From contig CAXARO010000877.1 of NCBI GenBank assembly GCA_963971305.1, positions 1 to 64,000 on the forward strand: DNA of 64,000 nt, written 5' to 3'. This DNA comes from Arcuatula senhousia (Eukaryota > Mollusca > Bivalvia > Mytilida > Mytilidae). The translations under genes were made by a program, and so were the position numbers. Shown here in pieces: positions 21,001 through 31,892 of the stretch; within the stretch, counting starts at the first letter, position 1; every line of letters starts with the position of its first letter. The notes below the pieces were generated by a model. It searched no databases. It had not been told where the DNA came from and saw nothing but the letters and a program-made list of their open reading frames with translations.

Positions 21001-21515
21001 CAAATTTATAAAATGATCCCAAAGCCTTTAAGGGGGTGCACATCTTCAATATATATGTAGTAACTGTATTTAATTTCAGAAGGATCTAGTGTTTGGTTTT
21101 TGACATTCAGATTACAAAACACAAGCACACCTACATGTACAGCGTGACGGACAGACAGACTGACCCGACTACTAGACTTTTGGCGACACAGCTAAAAATG
21201 TATATAAAGATTGACATCAGTAAAATAAAAAAAATCATTGACAGAACATAGTTTACAATAAAATCTGAAGCTTCAATGCTGGCTGAGAATCAATTTCCAC
21301 TGTCAATGAATGTTGATGTTTCAAAAGTTTGTTTGTTGCTATATATTTATTGTACATGAAGATCATGGGGACAGACCTGTCAAGTGTCATGCAACTTGCG
21401 ACAGTCTCAGGCATCAAATTTGCAATTTGGCGGCAAATTTCTATGTGCTTAATATATAAAATCTTAAATATTTGTCAAATTGGAAGTGGTAAGTTTTCTG
21501 GTATCAAATCGTGCA
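21001..21515. other. Spacer between the duplication copies
   Basis: AT-rich. A CGGACAGACAGACTGACCCG tract at about 21,150 resembles the ends of the hairpin repeat families and is followed by GGCGACACAGCTAAAAA. It probably belongs to a degraded repeat. No coding sequence. Confidence 0.35.
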
Positions 21516-22045
21516 GATCATGCAGATCCCACTAGTTAATCATTACAATTTACATTATTTTTAAAATCATTTTTAAAAACTTACATTTCTGTATCTTTTA
21601 TCTGAAATTTATTTCTAAGCAAGATCTAAACTCTCTTCAAACAACTTAGATCTGAAAAAAGAAAAAAATAGAATGTTTATAATCTGATAATATTGTACAA
21701 TGTCCATGTATATTATACGTGTACATGATACACTGTACATTTGTCATCATCTTCACATTTTTAGCTGAGCATGATAAAAATGGTCCAAGATCAGATGTTG
21801 GTTTGTTGTAGAAATTTATTTTGTCTTCCTTTACCAGATTTGAAACACTGAATAGGAAAATAGTATACAACAGGTGTGCTAAAGCAGGCAGGATGGAACT
21901 GCTTACTCTTCCAGAGCGCAGCACCTGAGTTCACGCTTGTTATTTGGTAAAGACTTGAGTTCGTTGATTTCATGTTTACCAGTTGGGTCATTGCCCTTTC
22001 GGACTTTTGACACTATCATGCCCCATTTGTGCCTGTTTGCTTCTT
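21516..22045. repeat. Direct duplication, copy 2
   Basis: Second copy of the segment at 20,421, in the same orientation, with a roughly 25-bp deletion near 21,965 (where copy 1 reads GTTTGTTCATTGCCAGTTG) and scattered substitutions. It passes directly into the AGCTCACC-family element. Confidence 0.7.
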
Positions 22046-22955
22046 CTAAATGAAAAATTTTGAAAAAATCCAGAAAAAGGGCAATAACTCCTTTGTCGTT
22101 TGTTGGATCTTCTTGAAAATTTCAGAGCAGGTAGATCTTGAGATGCTAATTACTTTTGTTTCCCATCAAAATTTTGATATCTGTTACCGTTTTTGAGTTA
22201 TTTGCAAAAAACTGTAATTTGACCCCTATGTTCTATTTTAAGCCATGGAGGCCATATTTTTTGACAAATCAAAAATCCGAACGATGGAATTGTAGCATTA
22301 ATGCTATTAAACAACTGTGTCAAGTTTGGTTGAAGTTGGATGTATGGTGTCAGACAAGTTAATCTTTGAAATTCAGGGTAAAAGTAATGAAAAATGGTAA
22401 ATTTTGACGCTTTAAGGGCCATAACTCTAAACTCCTAAAAGAAATGGTTCTACAGCTTTGACCTAATTACATGAAACGTAGATCTTGATGTGCTTAATCA
22501 TATGCAATTTGAATTTTTAAAATATCTTGTATAGTTTTCAAGGTATAGGGCTAAATAAGAGCAAAATTTTGAAAAAATCCAGAAAAAGGGCAATAACTCC
22601 TACATCGGTTGTTGGATCGTCTTCAAAATTTCAGGGCAGGTAGATCTTGAGGTGCTGAATCACTCTTAACCTTGCCAGAATTTTGATATCTGTTATTGTT
22701 TTTGAGTTATTTGCAAAAAACTGTAATTTGCCCCTTATGTTCCTTTTTTAGCCATGGCGGCCATGTTTTTCAACGAATCAAAAATCCCCACGCTAGTTTT
22801 ATACTACCTATGCTAATTAACAACTGTGCCAAATCTAAAAGCTATTGGACTTATGGTGTTAGAGGAGTTAATGTTTGAAAAATGTTAATGACGACGGAAG
22901 ACGGACGGCAAGTGATGGCAATAGCTCACATGGACCTTTGGTCCAGGTGAGCTAA
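22046..22955 (-). repeat. AGCTCACCTGGACC-family element, minus orientation
   Basis: Two internal units of about 510 bp share AAAAATCCAGAAAAAGGGC, CAGGTAGATCTTGAG and TTTTTGAGTTATTTGC. Its upper-coordinate end is GACGGACGGCAAGTGATGGC, then a hairpin of AGCTCACATGGACC and GGTCCAGGTGAGCT, then AAAA. This is the same end, inverted, as the element inserted in copy C at 47,843. Non-coding. Confidence 0.75.
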
Positions 22956-24090
22956 AAAGGGGACATAAAAATATATCTGCTACTTGACCAGAAATAAAAA
23001 AGTTTCAATTACGGCCCCTTTTGGCCCCTAATTATGTAACAGGTGAAAACGGGGGGGGGGGGGTGCAAAATTTATTCTCAAAATTGGATTAGCTACTTGA
23101 CAAAAATATACTTGCAAAAAAAGTTGTCAAAATTGGACCAGAAATAAAAAAGTTTAGATTACAGCCCCTTGTGGCCCCTAATTATTTAACAGGTGATAAA
23201 GAGGATGGTTGCAAAAATTTATTCTTAAATTTGGATTCTCTACTTCAATGACAAGAATAAACTTGCAAAATTTTTTTTCAAAATCGGACCAAAAATAAAA
23301 AAGTTTCCATTTTGGCCCCTAATTGCAAAACAGGGACAAAGGGGGGAGGGGGCACAACATTCAATCGGGCCCATTCTATTATGGTAAGGAACATCCTTGA
23401 CAAATTTCATACTACATGTATTTGGCTAATTAGGACTTAGGCCAAAAAAAAAAGTAGGTGAGTTTACTGTCACCCTACCCTACCTAATTTTTACCCCCCT
23501 ACCCTAAAGTTTTTTTGAGCATTTTCCATTAAGCTCTGTTAAAGTCACAAAGCTGCCTCCATAGACTCAAGGTAAAAAAAAAAAATAAAAAAAAAATAAT
23601 TTCCTACCTACCGACCCTAATTTTTTTCAGCATGTGACAGTAAACACACATACTTTTTTGTTTGGCCTTAAGTTATTGTAGGAATAAATAATATATTTGA
23701 AATTTTTGCCCCTTTTGGGCCCTAATATCTAAACGAAAAAAGGGGGGACCCCAAAAAACAATCCCATCCATCCTTTTATGGTTAGGAACATCATTACCAA
23801 ATTACAAAGCAATCAGATACCTTAAACTGAAGTTATCGTGGCAACAAACAAAGAAATAGCATTTTTGGCCCCTAATTTCTTAATGAATAAAGGGGGGACC
23901 CCCAAAATCCATCCCATCCATCCTTTTAAGGTAAGGAACATCACTGTCAAATTTCATAGCAATCAGATAGCTAGAACTAAAGTTATTGTGGGAACACTAA
24001 AGTTAACAGACAACACAGACGATGACGACAATGCAGACGCCGACAGCATCATACCATTATACGTCCGCAATTTTTTTTGCAGTCGTATAA
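22956..24090 (+). repeat. GGCCCCTAATT-repeat element with 3' ATACG hairpin
   Basis: Five or more diverged units of 150-180 bp contain AAAAAAGTTT, GGCCCCTAATT and runs like AAAGGGGGGA. The right end has GACGATGACGACAATGCAGA and a hairpin-like pair ATACGTCCGCAA / TTGCAGTCGTAT followed by AAAA. It is interrupted by a MITE at 23,440. Short ORFs at its 3' end have no support. Confidence 0.6.
23440..23667. mobile_element. 228-bp Harbinger-like MITE with TTA duplication
   Basis: TIRs start GGCCAAA and share GTTTACTGTCA about 22 bp in, giving arms of about 33 bp. TTA flanks both sides. Deleting it restores GGACTTAAGTTATTG, which matches neighbouring repeat units. This is the intact reference for the interrupted copy at 14,026. 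Confidence 0.75.
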
Positions 24091-25725
24091 AAACTGACCA
24101 ACCATGCATCAAAAAAAATAAATGGTACTAAGTGTGTAGACCTCATATAGATAACGTACATGAACAGACAAATGATAAATTGAAACAAATAAACAATATT
24201 AAGAACAAAACAAAAATATTTTATTTCTTCATCTTCAAGATCATATCCATCATATCCTGGGTTCTCCATGGATCAAAATTTAACCATGGAAGAAAATTTG
24301 TCGTTTCGCAGCGCTATGAATTTGTTTTTAATAAACATGCACAGCATTACAAATTAACAAGAACATTATCATTTATATTGTAATTAATACATTAAGTGTC
24401 AGTTTGTATTGTAATAATCTCATTGTCTGAATTCTATAGCTCCTTTTGAATATTATCTATGCAAAGAATAATCTCCAGGTTACTATGCTCAGTTTATTCC
24501 ATTTTCATTTGATCAGTGATCAATGAGTCAGCAGCTTTCAATTTCAACTTTTTCACCAACCAATATATTTAAATGTTTCAGAAGAGGTCCCTATTAAATA
24601 ATTGAAGAGCAAAATTTGTTACACATGATGTATTTAAGACCAATTTGCCTTCTCAACTTTGAAGATATTATTTTAAATAGAATTATCAACTTCAAATAAA
24701 ACTTCATTTTTTTTCTTCAAAACTTAAAAATGTAAAGTGATTTAGGGGACATAATCCTGTATCTTACTTTTTCTTACAAAAAATAAACAAAATGCTTTAC
24801 TTCAACCAATTTTTCTGCAAGCCAACAAACTTCTAAAAAAGAAATCATTAAAAATTGAAGTTGCTCTTTTCAATTACAGATACTTTTAAAAGTTATTCTT
24901 AAAGCATTAATTAGCTGTGACCGGTGTTACTGTGGGAAAATACCCGGATCGCGAGTTCCAAAATAGCCGTCATTTTACCTCGATTTTACTGGAAACTTGT
25001 ACCTACCCTGTGATAAATAAAACAGGGAAACCTTGTCCTTTCTCTCCAATCCCTTGGAAATGTTTGTTTTTATATTTCTTTAACCATTACAAATTGATGA
25101 ACCAAACTTTTTATTCAATTTTATTTCAAATTTTCCTAAAATAAATCGGTAAACATGTTGCTTCCATTGCTCCAAATGTTCTGACGTCAGATCTTACCTC
25201 AGTTGACCTTTGACATTTGGACATTCTAATATCCGGAATGTTCCGGAATGGATTAACTCGCGATTGGTCTATTATGACTGTCAAAAATTTCAAGGTTAAT
25301 TATTATTTTATGGCAGCAAGACAGTTTGTCATCAGCAATTAAATCCCCTTTTTTACTTCCTCTTTAATCAACTGATTGACCCTAATTAGAAACAATTAAA
25401 ACTTTAATCTTGCTCTGATTAAGTGCCCCCAGGATAATTTCACGCTTGACATGATTTGACACTCTTCTTTGTTGTGGTAAATAAACATAACAGCCAATGT
25501 ACATACACTGTAAATTTTATGTCAATTTAAACCATGGTGCAACAAAATTTTGACGATGGCCATGATGGCGTAGGATGACAATAAATTTTAACCATGGCGG
25601 GCCGCGGCCGCAATGATACATGTACAACAGCCCAATGGAGAACCCTGATGTCCATTACTGAAATAAAAATAAACATACAAGAAGAAAGATGTGGAAAAAT
25701 GGTTCACTGATACATGTTGGCCTTG
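24091..25725. other. AT-rich stretch, possible low-copy TIR element
   Basis: GGGTTCTCCATGG near 24,259 faces an inverted GGAGAACCC near 25,640, and TTTAACCATGG occurs near both ends, so 24,250-25,650 may be a 1.4-kb TIR element. No target duplication was identified and the TIR is short. Short ORFs here show no domains. I see no gene. Confidence 0.35.
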
Positions 25726-26142
25726 TTAACCTTTATATAAAGGGCACCTGTCTATAGAAGCATATTTATTAAGCTGAATTTTCCTTCAAGGCCGGTTTAA
25801 CACGCTTGTTTTCTCGAACTTTCGGCGTCTTTTTAACGCTTTTTTCTTTGAAAATTTTAGACGTCATTAAACACATGCGTAACCCACAGGAAAAGCTAGT
25901 TTGTTTTTATTTTCGAACATAAAAAATAGAATAAAATTACTTGTAACTTTGGGAGCGTTACACACAGGCACTTTTTTCTAACAATAATGGGGGTCGAGTA
26001 TCTATAAAATAAAGATACTCTTTATTTCAAAGATACTCGACCCCCATTATTGATAGAAACAAGTGCCTGTGGCGTAACAGGTTTAACCTGCCTCATATTA
26101 ACCTTTATATAAAGGGCAACCATCTATAGAAGCATATTTAAT
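25726..26142. repeat. 45-bp direct repeats flanking a long hairpin
   Basis: TTAACCTTTATATAAAGGGC followed by CTATAGAAGCATATTTA occurs at 25,726-25,770 and 26,098-26,142 in direct orientation. Between them is a hairpin at 25,957-26,078 with 47-bp arms (outer GTTAC, inner GTCGAGTATCT) and a 27-base centre. It looks like a fold-back MITE within a tandem duplication. Confidence 0.65.
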
Positions 26143-26545
26143 ATTTCCCTTCCGTGCACTTTATACAAAATGTAGACAGGTTTGACTGTACAATGTAACT
26201 GCAAAATTACAATATTTTCAAGCAAGGACATGACTATAAAACCAGTTTTGTTTTTGTTTTTTTTTTCTTAAATCATTCTATGCATATAACTATATATATC
26301 ATTTACGAGTATATGTAAGGTGGATAGACCCAAGATACAATGAAGAAGCAAATAAACAAAACACAAACATGAAAAATATTATGGTGAACATGTAGCCAAC
26401 AGATCCTATAGAGGAAGAACAGACCTGTTTGAACTCAATTTCCCCCCGACTTTCGTAGTGGGGCATAAAAATATGGTACTGAGTTTAGTATAAATACAGT
26501 TTTAAGTTCTTGTTTATAATAAAAGTAGGGCTGAAACTTGTGAAA
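26143..26545. repeat. Spacer with TATGCCCC-family right end
   Basis: Mostly AT-rich. CCCCCGACTTTCGTAGTGGG then GCATAAAAA at about 26,443-26,473 is the hairpin end typical of the TATGCCCC family, so a fragment of that family ends here, next to the LTR element. Confidence 0.4.
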
Positions 26546-26550
26546 GACAT

Positions 26551-26922
26551 ATGGTGAAAGTATGACAAGAGAAGTGTGTGAACCTGCTGGGGTTTTCCGC
26601 CCTACCAATTACGAGTGGTCTATTTACGTTTGTGCCTGTACCCGAGGTTACTTCAATAATCTACGGCACACAGGTTAAACCCTAAGACGGCTGGGACTTA
26701 TGAATGTGTGTGAGAATGCACAAATATAGCCAGAATACCTATCCTCAAGTGTTATCCAACACGAGACGTTGTCAGCAGACGTCCTTTCTCAATGGTGGCT
26801 TGAACTGGACACACGTGTTGTCTGCTTCCCATCCGGGATCCAGCATCATTGTCGTTGGCCAATCACGGCTCAGCTTCTAAACGCCGTCGGACCCCCCGAA
26901 GCCTAAGGGCAACTCCACAACA
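26551..26922 (-). repeat. 3' LTR
   Basis: On the minus strand it begins TGTTGTGGAGTTGCCC and ends TTTCACCAT. It is identical to the partner LTR. The polypurine tract lies directly upstream on the minus strand, starting at 26,923 (AATGGAGGGGGG). The 3' end is CAT rather than the usual CA if the 5-bp duplication is accepted. Confidence 0.92.
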
Positions 26923-27853
26923 CCCCCCTCCATTCTAAAAAGGAGGATGTTACATCCGACAAAGACCAACTCCTAAATGAACTCCCCGCTGGACGACTGT
27001 GACAACAACAATAAATCAGAATTAACAAAACGTCACTGACAACATCTGCTCCTACATGTAAAATCCACCCCCCAAGGACCGGGCACTTAAAACTTATCAC
27101 CCTGGGAATTTAACCACATACATGTATAAAATAACTACATCCAATCACTCGACAAAAACATCTGAAATCACTTCAGACCACAAATTACATACATGTCCAT
27201 TATAGCCAAAATATTAAACAAACTCCTAAATCACATAGGAAAAACTGCCAGCTTCAACTGGGAAAACAGCTACGACAAACAAAATATCCAAGCTAAAATT
27301 ACAACATAGCTCAACAATGAATTATTTACAATAGCAAACATGACCAAATATCAAATCATTCCTTAGGGGATACGTAAGGAAACCAAAAACGTTCTTTAAA
27401 ACTTTCGCCGTAGAGCCCCTAACAAAAACTAGCCTATAGCTCTAACCCAAGCAGCCATCTCAATCTGTCCCTGCTGGGTTCTCCATCACGGGATGCTCGC
27501 TGTCCCAGTGACACGGTCATGTTTACAAATATGACAACAGGAAGGTCCATCCTGTCACCTCCACGCCGGGACTAGGAGCCTAGGGCCCCCACAGCCCCCT
27601 ATGGGTCTGTCCTAAACATGGTAAGCTCGCTCCCAGAGCACCAATTATTCACAGAAATCTCTTTCTGCTACGACAAGCTACAACCTAGCTATCTCACTCT
27701 CCGAAAATCTAACTCACCCGCTGCCGGGGTCTTGTTCTCTTATCTCTAAAACAAGAATCATCATAAAATTAACAAAATCAACTATATACACTGCTATGTA
27801 CACACTCCAGAGAGCGGGTCAATCCCAGACCCTGCCCTCACTACATGGAAAAT
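26923..27853 (-). other. Non-coding 3' region of the LTR element
   Basis: It lies between the Gag-protease stop codon and the polypurine tract. It is stop-rich in all frames, part AT-rich and part GC-rich, and no pol motifs were seen. This is where pol would be in a full element; it may be a deletion scar plus regulatory RNA sequence. Confidence 0.6.
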
Positions 27854-30800
27854 CTAATCTGGAGCAGCACTTGGGGCTGTGGACCCCAAAGCACCGTCCA
27901 TGGCACTTCTGTCCCGTATACACGGGGTTTTGAACACTAAATCACAATCCCTGCCTGACTTCACTCTATCTGGCCAGATACTTCGGTCTACTTCTCTACA
28001 TGCACTGGCCCTAAAACCACCATCCTGGTAACCATTCAACAACTCTTCCTCCTCCCCCTTCACAAAATAGGCGGGAGTTATACGCACAATTGGCTTGCTC
28101 AGTCTGGCATCACTGGCCTCTATCATGCCTTCCATCCCCTTTAAACTGGGACCAAGGACTTGGATCACACAGTCACCTTGGAGCTCACACCCCAAGGCCT
28201 CCAATTCACCTTGGTTCTGGGTGTTCAACAAGGTCAATGATTTTTCCCTAGTCTCTATAACACTGTCATGCACTTTAACAACATCATCGAAATCTATGTC
28301 CTGAGACGCTGGGTTAACACAGATTTCCTCCACCTGCTGGGTCAATTCTACCGTTTTTACGGTTGTCACTTCCTCCACCTCTAGAATTAACACACTTGAT
28401 GGTTGTAATTGACTGCAAACAGACTCAATCACTGAATCCTGACACAGCTGGGAATCACTCTCCATTCTATCAACAGGACAAGAAGGAATCACAACAGAAC
28501 GTTTCAACGTTACTCTGTTAACCTCCTTATATAAGCCGGTGAACTTCGATTCACTTCCGTCCACAAGTGGAATTTTCTGGCCAGTCCGCTTATTCTTCAG
28601 GAAGAACTCATCTAGATCTACGATGAACCTGTATCCTCTCAGGAAATCAAATCCGAGGATCATGTCACAATCGATCGCTGCAATGAACAAACCATGACAG
28701 AAATCCACTCCTCCCACTTTGATGTTAGTGGGGTTTGTTGCCAAGCTGGGAATCGTCATATCTCTTCCAGCTGCATGGAGCACCGTCTCACATACCACAT
28801 GTGGTTTCTCTGAAGCCTTCTCAAACACTGAGTCTCTAACAACAGTCACCTGGGCTCCTGTGTCAACAAGGGCTAGCACCTCTCTTCCAAGCACGGAAAC
28901 TTTCACTCTTGCCAAACTGGCCTCTCCGAGTGTACCAACACTAGATGTTCCTGCTGAACCATGACCATCTGGTTTACTCTGTGATGATTCCTTTGTCTCT
29001 GAGCCTGAACTCTGTCCGGCATGCTTTCCCCCACGCTTCCTGGGACAAGTCCTGGCATAATGCCCCTCTTCACCACACTTATAACATGTGACGCCCTGCC
29101 GACCACCCTGGTTCTTCTCAAAACGCTTCCTCTTTGGCTTAGGACTTTCTCTTGGAGACTCAGCCAGGAATTTGGATCCCATAGCTGGCTCAGCTACTGG
29201 TGAAGTTCTCTCCAGCAAGATGTTCAACATTTCAGTAACCTTTTCTAGCTGTCTAGCCTGTTTGTCAATTTGCTGCTGCAAACTCTGGTCATCCATCTTG
29301 GACTTACTGACACCGTATATTCTGACATCACTACACCCAGATTCAACGGGTAACTGTGTCCTTCCTGCCTTCACAGCTGCCCTAGAATGCTGGTACCATT
29401 TGATAGTGTCAATGGCTGCCTCCATTGAAGTTGGCTTTGAAACAAAAGCATGTTGACCTGCTTCAGCATCCACACAGCTCTGGCAAAACTTATAGATAGC
29501 CTGTTTCAACATGAAGTCTGCTGGGGCATCAACATAGGCCTTAGCTGCCAATGTGAAAACTCTGTCCGCCCACTCGTCTATGGTTTCGTGTCTGCTCTGG
29601 GCACATGTCTGGAATCTGATTTGCAAGGTTTCTGGCAGCTCCTGTAGACCAAATCTCTTGGCTATCCTACCAGTCGCCTCCTCATAGGTTAACTGCCTAT
29701 TCTGCTCTCTCAGCAGTGTAAAGTAATCTAGTGCCTTGTCTTCCAGACACCACAACAACTGATGTAATTTCTGGTCTGGCGTTAGTCCCATCTCTTTAAC
29801 ATAGTTGTCAAACTTCATGAAAAAAGCTTTCCAATTTCCCTTCCCTGTGAACTGAAGGGCTTTGCTCAGGTTGCTATACTCAAATAGTCTCTCTGGTACT
29901 GGGTTTCTTGGCCTGGGGCCAAATCTACCCGTCTCTTCATCTAAAGGTCTATCTTCGTCACTTGACTCGCTGTCTGACTCAGAGCCATAATGTCGCCTTC
30001 TGCTCTGATGCACTGCCACAGGTGGGCTAACATTAACCATCTTCTGCTGGTGTACGCCAGGGTTCATATCTGACACCCTTGGTGTAAACTGTGGACTGAT
30101 TTGAGTCTGTCCCCATAGATTGTACACTTCCTGTTGAGCTGGAACTTGCTGATACCAATACTGAGGTGTTGAATGAACTCCTGCTGGGTTGTTATATCTT
30201 GGTGGACTGCTTGTCCTTGCTGCTATACCAGGAGTTACCTGTGCTTGAGCTGGTATTTTGCGTACCTGCTGAGGTGGTTTCACAAATGTTGGTACTGGCT
30301 GAGGTCGGTGAGAACCTTGAAAAGCTGGTACAACATTGTGTGTGTTACAAGCACTTCCTTGATGCTGAGTCACAGGTTGTGATGTTTGCATACCTAGCAC
30401 TGGAGCACTCGCCGATGCTGGCTGGGGCTGGCGAAGTCCCTGCTGTATCGGAACACTAGCTGGTGTGTGTTGAGGTTGGCGAAAACCTTGTACTGGTGCT
30501 CTGTTAGTACTTGGTATTGTGGCTGTCTGATGTTGGTTCCGGCAAACCTGTAACTGGCTTATTGAATTGAACAATTGTGGCTGTGGAGCCACCTGATCAT
30601 TATCGGGTTTAACTGTTGGTGATGTGTCATTCTCAGTCCCTGTTGACCAGGACTGTGTCTGCAAATCTCTCATCATCTCATTCAGGATTTCCAATCTCAT
30701 CTCATCTTTCAAAGTTAGCTCCTCCTGTGCTGACAAATCATGGCGTTCTCTTGACTGGGTGTCTGGGTAGGGATAAAATCCCATACCGACAGACATCTGC

Positions 30801-31390
30801 TCTACTGATTCTGGATGTGTCTGACCAATAAGGTTTCCAGTGTCCTCCGACTCACTGCTGAAACCTTCCTCCATGGCTTGAATTTGAGCCTCAAGCTGGA
30901 CTGGCTCAGGCTCTGACTGGCTGTCACTCACTGCTGGGTGTGGCACATTCTGTGTAGCTAGCATAGTGCCATCTGGCTGATTATCAGCAAACTTGGTGAT
31001 TGCTTGTTTAAATTTTGTCACTACTGGTGGATTCTGTTGTGGCTGGGCTTTAACCTGTCTATCTGTGTCGGGACTAGGTCCCCTACCAACAAAAAGACGG
31101 TACGAGGTCTGCAACATGTTGTCGTCCTGGGGTTGGCTTGAATTGACACCTTGGGTTTGAGTACCAAAGTACGGCGACCGTGAGGGTGAAAAGTCAATTA
31201 TGTCAAGCAAATCCTGGGTTGGGACAAAGTCTGGTATGCACCTCAGGATGTCAACAGTGATGTTGATTTGCTGTTGCCTCCAAAACATAATCTGCATGGC
31301 ACATGCTGGATCAATGCCTGGCAATGACAGTAATTTGTCTGGATGGCATGAATTAATTTTAACTTTATTGCTGGCCATCATTACTGACAT
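27854..31390 (-). CDS. Gag-protease polyprotein with N-terminal helix-hairpin-helix-like domain
   Basis: An intact 1178-aa ORF. Residues 10-65 resemble a ComEA-type helix-hairpin-helix pair (LLSLPGIDPACAMQI, then a second hairpin with ILRCIPDF), usually a DNA-binding fold. Residues 80-480 are Gln/Pro-rich and probably disordered, ending in an acidic SESDSESSDEDRPLDEE stretch. Residues 504-671 look like a retrotransposon Gag capsid domain (FTGKGNWKAFFMKFDNY onward). A CCHC zinc knuckle (CYKCGEEGHYARTC) lies near 767, and a retropepsin-like protease at about 825-940 has DTGA near 842 and ILGFDFL near 917. It would form particles, package RNA and process itself. The C-terminal 200 residues are unassigned and lead into no polymerase. 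The first ATG was chosen; MMAS four codons in is an alternative. Confidence 0.88.
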   Translation of the reverse strand: MSVMMASNKVKINSCHPDKLLSLPGIDPACAMQIMFWRQQQINITVDILRCIPDFVPTQDLLDIIDFSPSRSPYFGTQTQGVNSSQPQDDNMLQTSYRLFVGRGPSPDTDRQVKAQPQQNPPVVTKFKQAITKFADNQPDGTMLATQNVPHPAVSDSQSEPEPVQLEAQIQAMEEGFSSESEDTGNLIGQTHPESVEQMSVGMGFYPYPDTQSRERHDLSAQEELTLKDEMRLEILNEMMRDLQTQSWSTGTENDTSPTVKPDNDQVAPQPQLFNSISQLQVCRNQHQTATIPSTNRAPVQGFRQPQHTPASVPIQQGLRQPQPASASAPVLGMQTSQPVTQHQGSACNTHNVVPAFQGSHRPQPVPTFVKPPQQVRKIPAQAQVTPGIAARTSSPPRYNNPAGVHSTPQYWYQQVPAQQEVYNLWGQTQISPQFTPRVSDMNPGVHQQKMVNVSPPVAVHQSRRRHYGSESDSESSDEDRPLDEETGRFGPRPRNPVPERLFEYSNLSKALQFTGKGNWKAFFMKFDNYVKEMGLTPDQKLHQLLWCLEDKALDYFTLLREQNRQLTYEEATGRIAKRFGLQELPETLQIRFQTCAQSRHETIDEWADRVFTLAAKAYVDAPADFMLKQAIYKFCQSCVDAEAGQHAFVSKPTSMEAAIDTIKWYQHSRAAVKAGRTQLPVESGCSDVRIYGVSKSKMDDQSLQQQIDKQARQLEKVTEMLNILLERTSPVAEPAMGSKFLAESPRESPKPKRKRFEKNQGGRQGVTCYKCGEEGHYARTCPRKRGGKHAGQSSGSETKESSQSKPDGHGSAGTSSVGTLGEASLARVKVSVLGREVLALVDTGAQVTVVRDSVFEKASEKPHVVCETVLHAAGRDMTIPSLATNPTNIKVGGVDFCHGLFIAAIDCDMILGFDFLRGYRFIVDLDEFFLKNKRTGQKIPLVDGSESKFTGLYKEVNRVTLKRSVVIPSCPVDRMESDSQLCQDSVIESVCSQLQPSSVLILEVEEVTTVKTVELTQQVEEICVNPASQDIDFDDVVKVHDSVIETREKSLTLLNTQNQGELEALGCELQGDCVIQVLGPSLKGMEGMIEASDARLSKPIVRITPAYFVKGEEEELLNGYQDGGFRASACREVDRSIWPDRVKSGRDCDLVFKTPCIRDRSAMDGALGSTAPSAAPD

Positions 31391-31867
31391 AAAAACACTG
31401 CTTACAAATAATTATTCAACACAAAATATATATTACACAATATTTTGTTCACAAAGTCAGACTTTGTAGTAAGCAGCAAACATTTATTGAATATTATTAA
31501 AAAAACAATCTCTTTATTCAATAAACAATACAAAAATATGTACAAAATATCAATCAATGTACATTCACGGTTATAAACAACTCAATTTCAAAGTGAAAGT
31601 ACAAATTACAATGTAAACACACCGCTAAATTTACAATTTCACTTCCGCAATGGAAGTCTCGCTATCTCAGCGAAATCACGTAAAAATCTCGTGATCAAAA
31701 TACCCTCCTTCTCGGGAATATTCAAAAACTTTCTGAGATCGACAAATCACAGAAAAAACACAAGCCAGGACGTTAAAAAATACACTGACTTCAAAAGGCA
31801 ACCACGCTGGCTATAAAACAATGTTCAATCTCTGAACACGTGGTTCTCACTGATCACAAATGGCCCA
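31391..31867 (-). promoter_or_regulatory. 5' leader of the LTR element
   Basis: About 480 bp of AT-rich untranslated sequence between the primer-binding site and the Gag start. It would contain the packaging signal in related elements, but I cannot identify one by sequence. Confidence 0.4.
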
Positions 31868-31872
31868 CCAAG

Positions 31873-31890
31873 CGTCAAAACGCAGCGCCA
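31873..31890 (-). promoter_or_regulatory. Candidate primer-binding site
   Basis: Two bases inside the 5' LTR, the minus strand reads TGGCGCTGCGTTTTGACG. It starts with TGG, as required to pair with a tRNA CCA end. The matching tRNA is not identified. Confidence 0.6.
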
Positions 31891-31892
31891 AT

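Noticed and set aside
26923..27853. Residual reverse transcriptase or integrase downstream of Gag-protease
   Set aside because: No catalytic motif or long frame was found on the element's strand.
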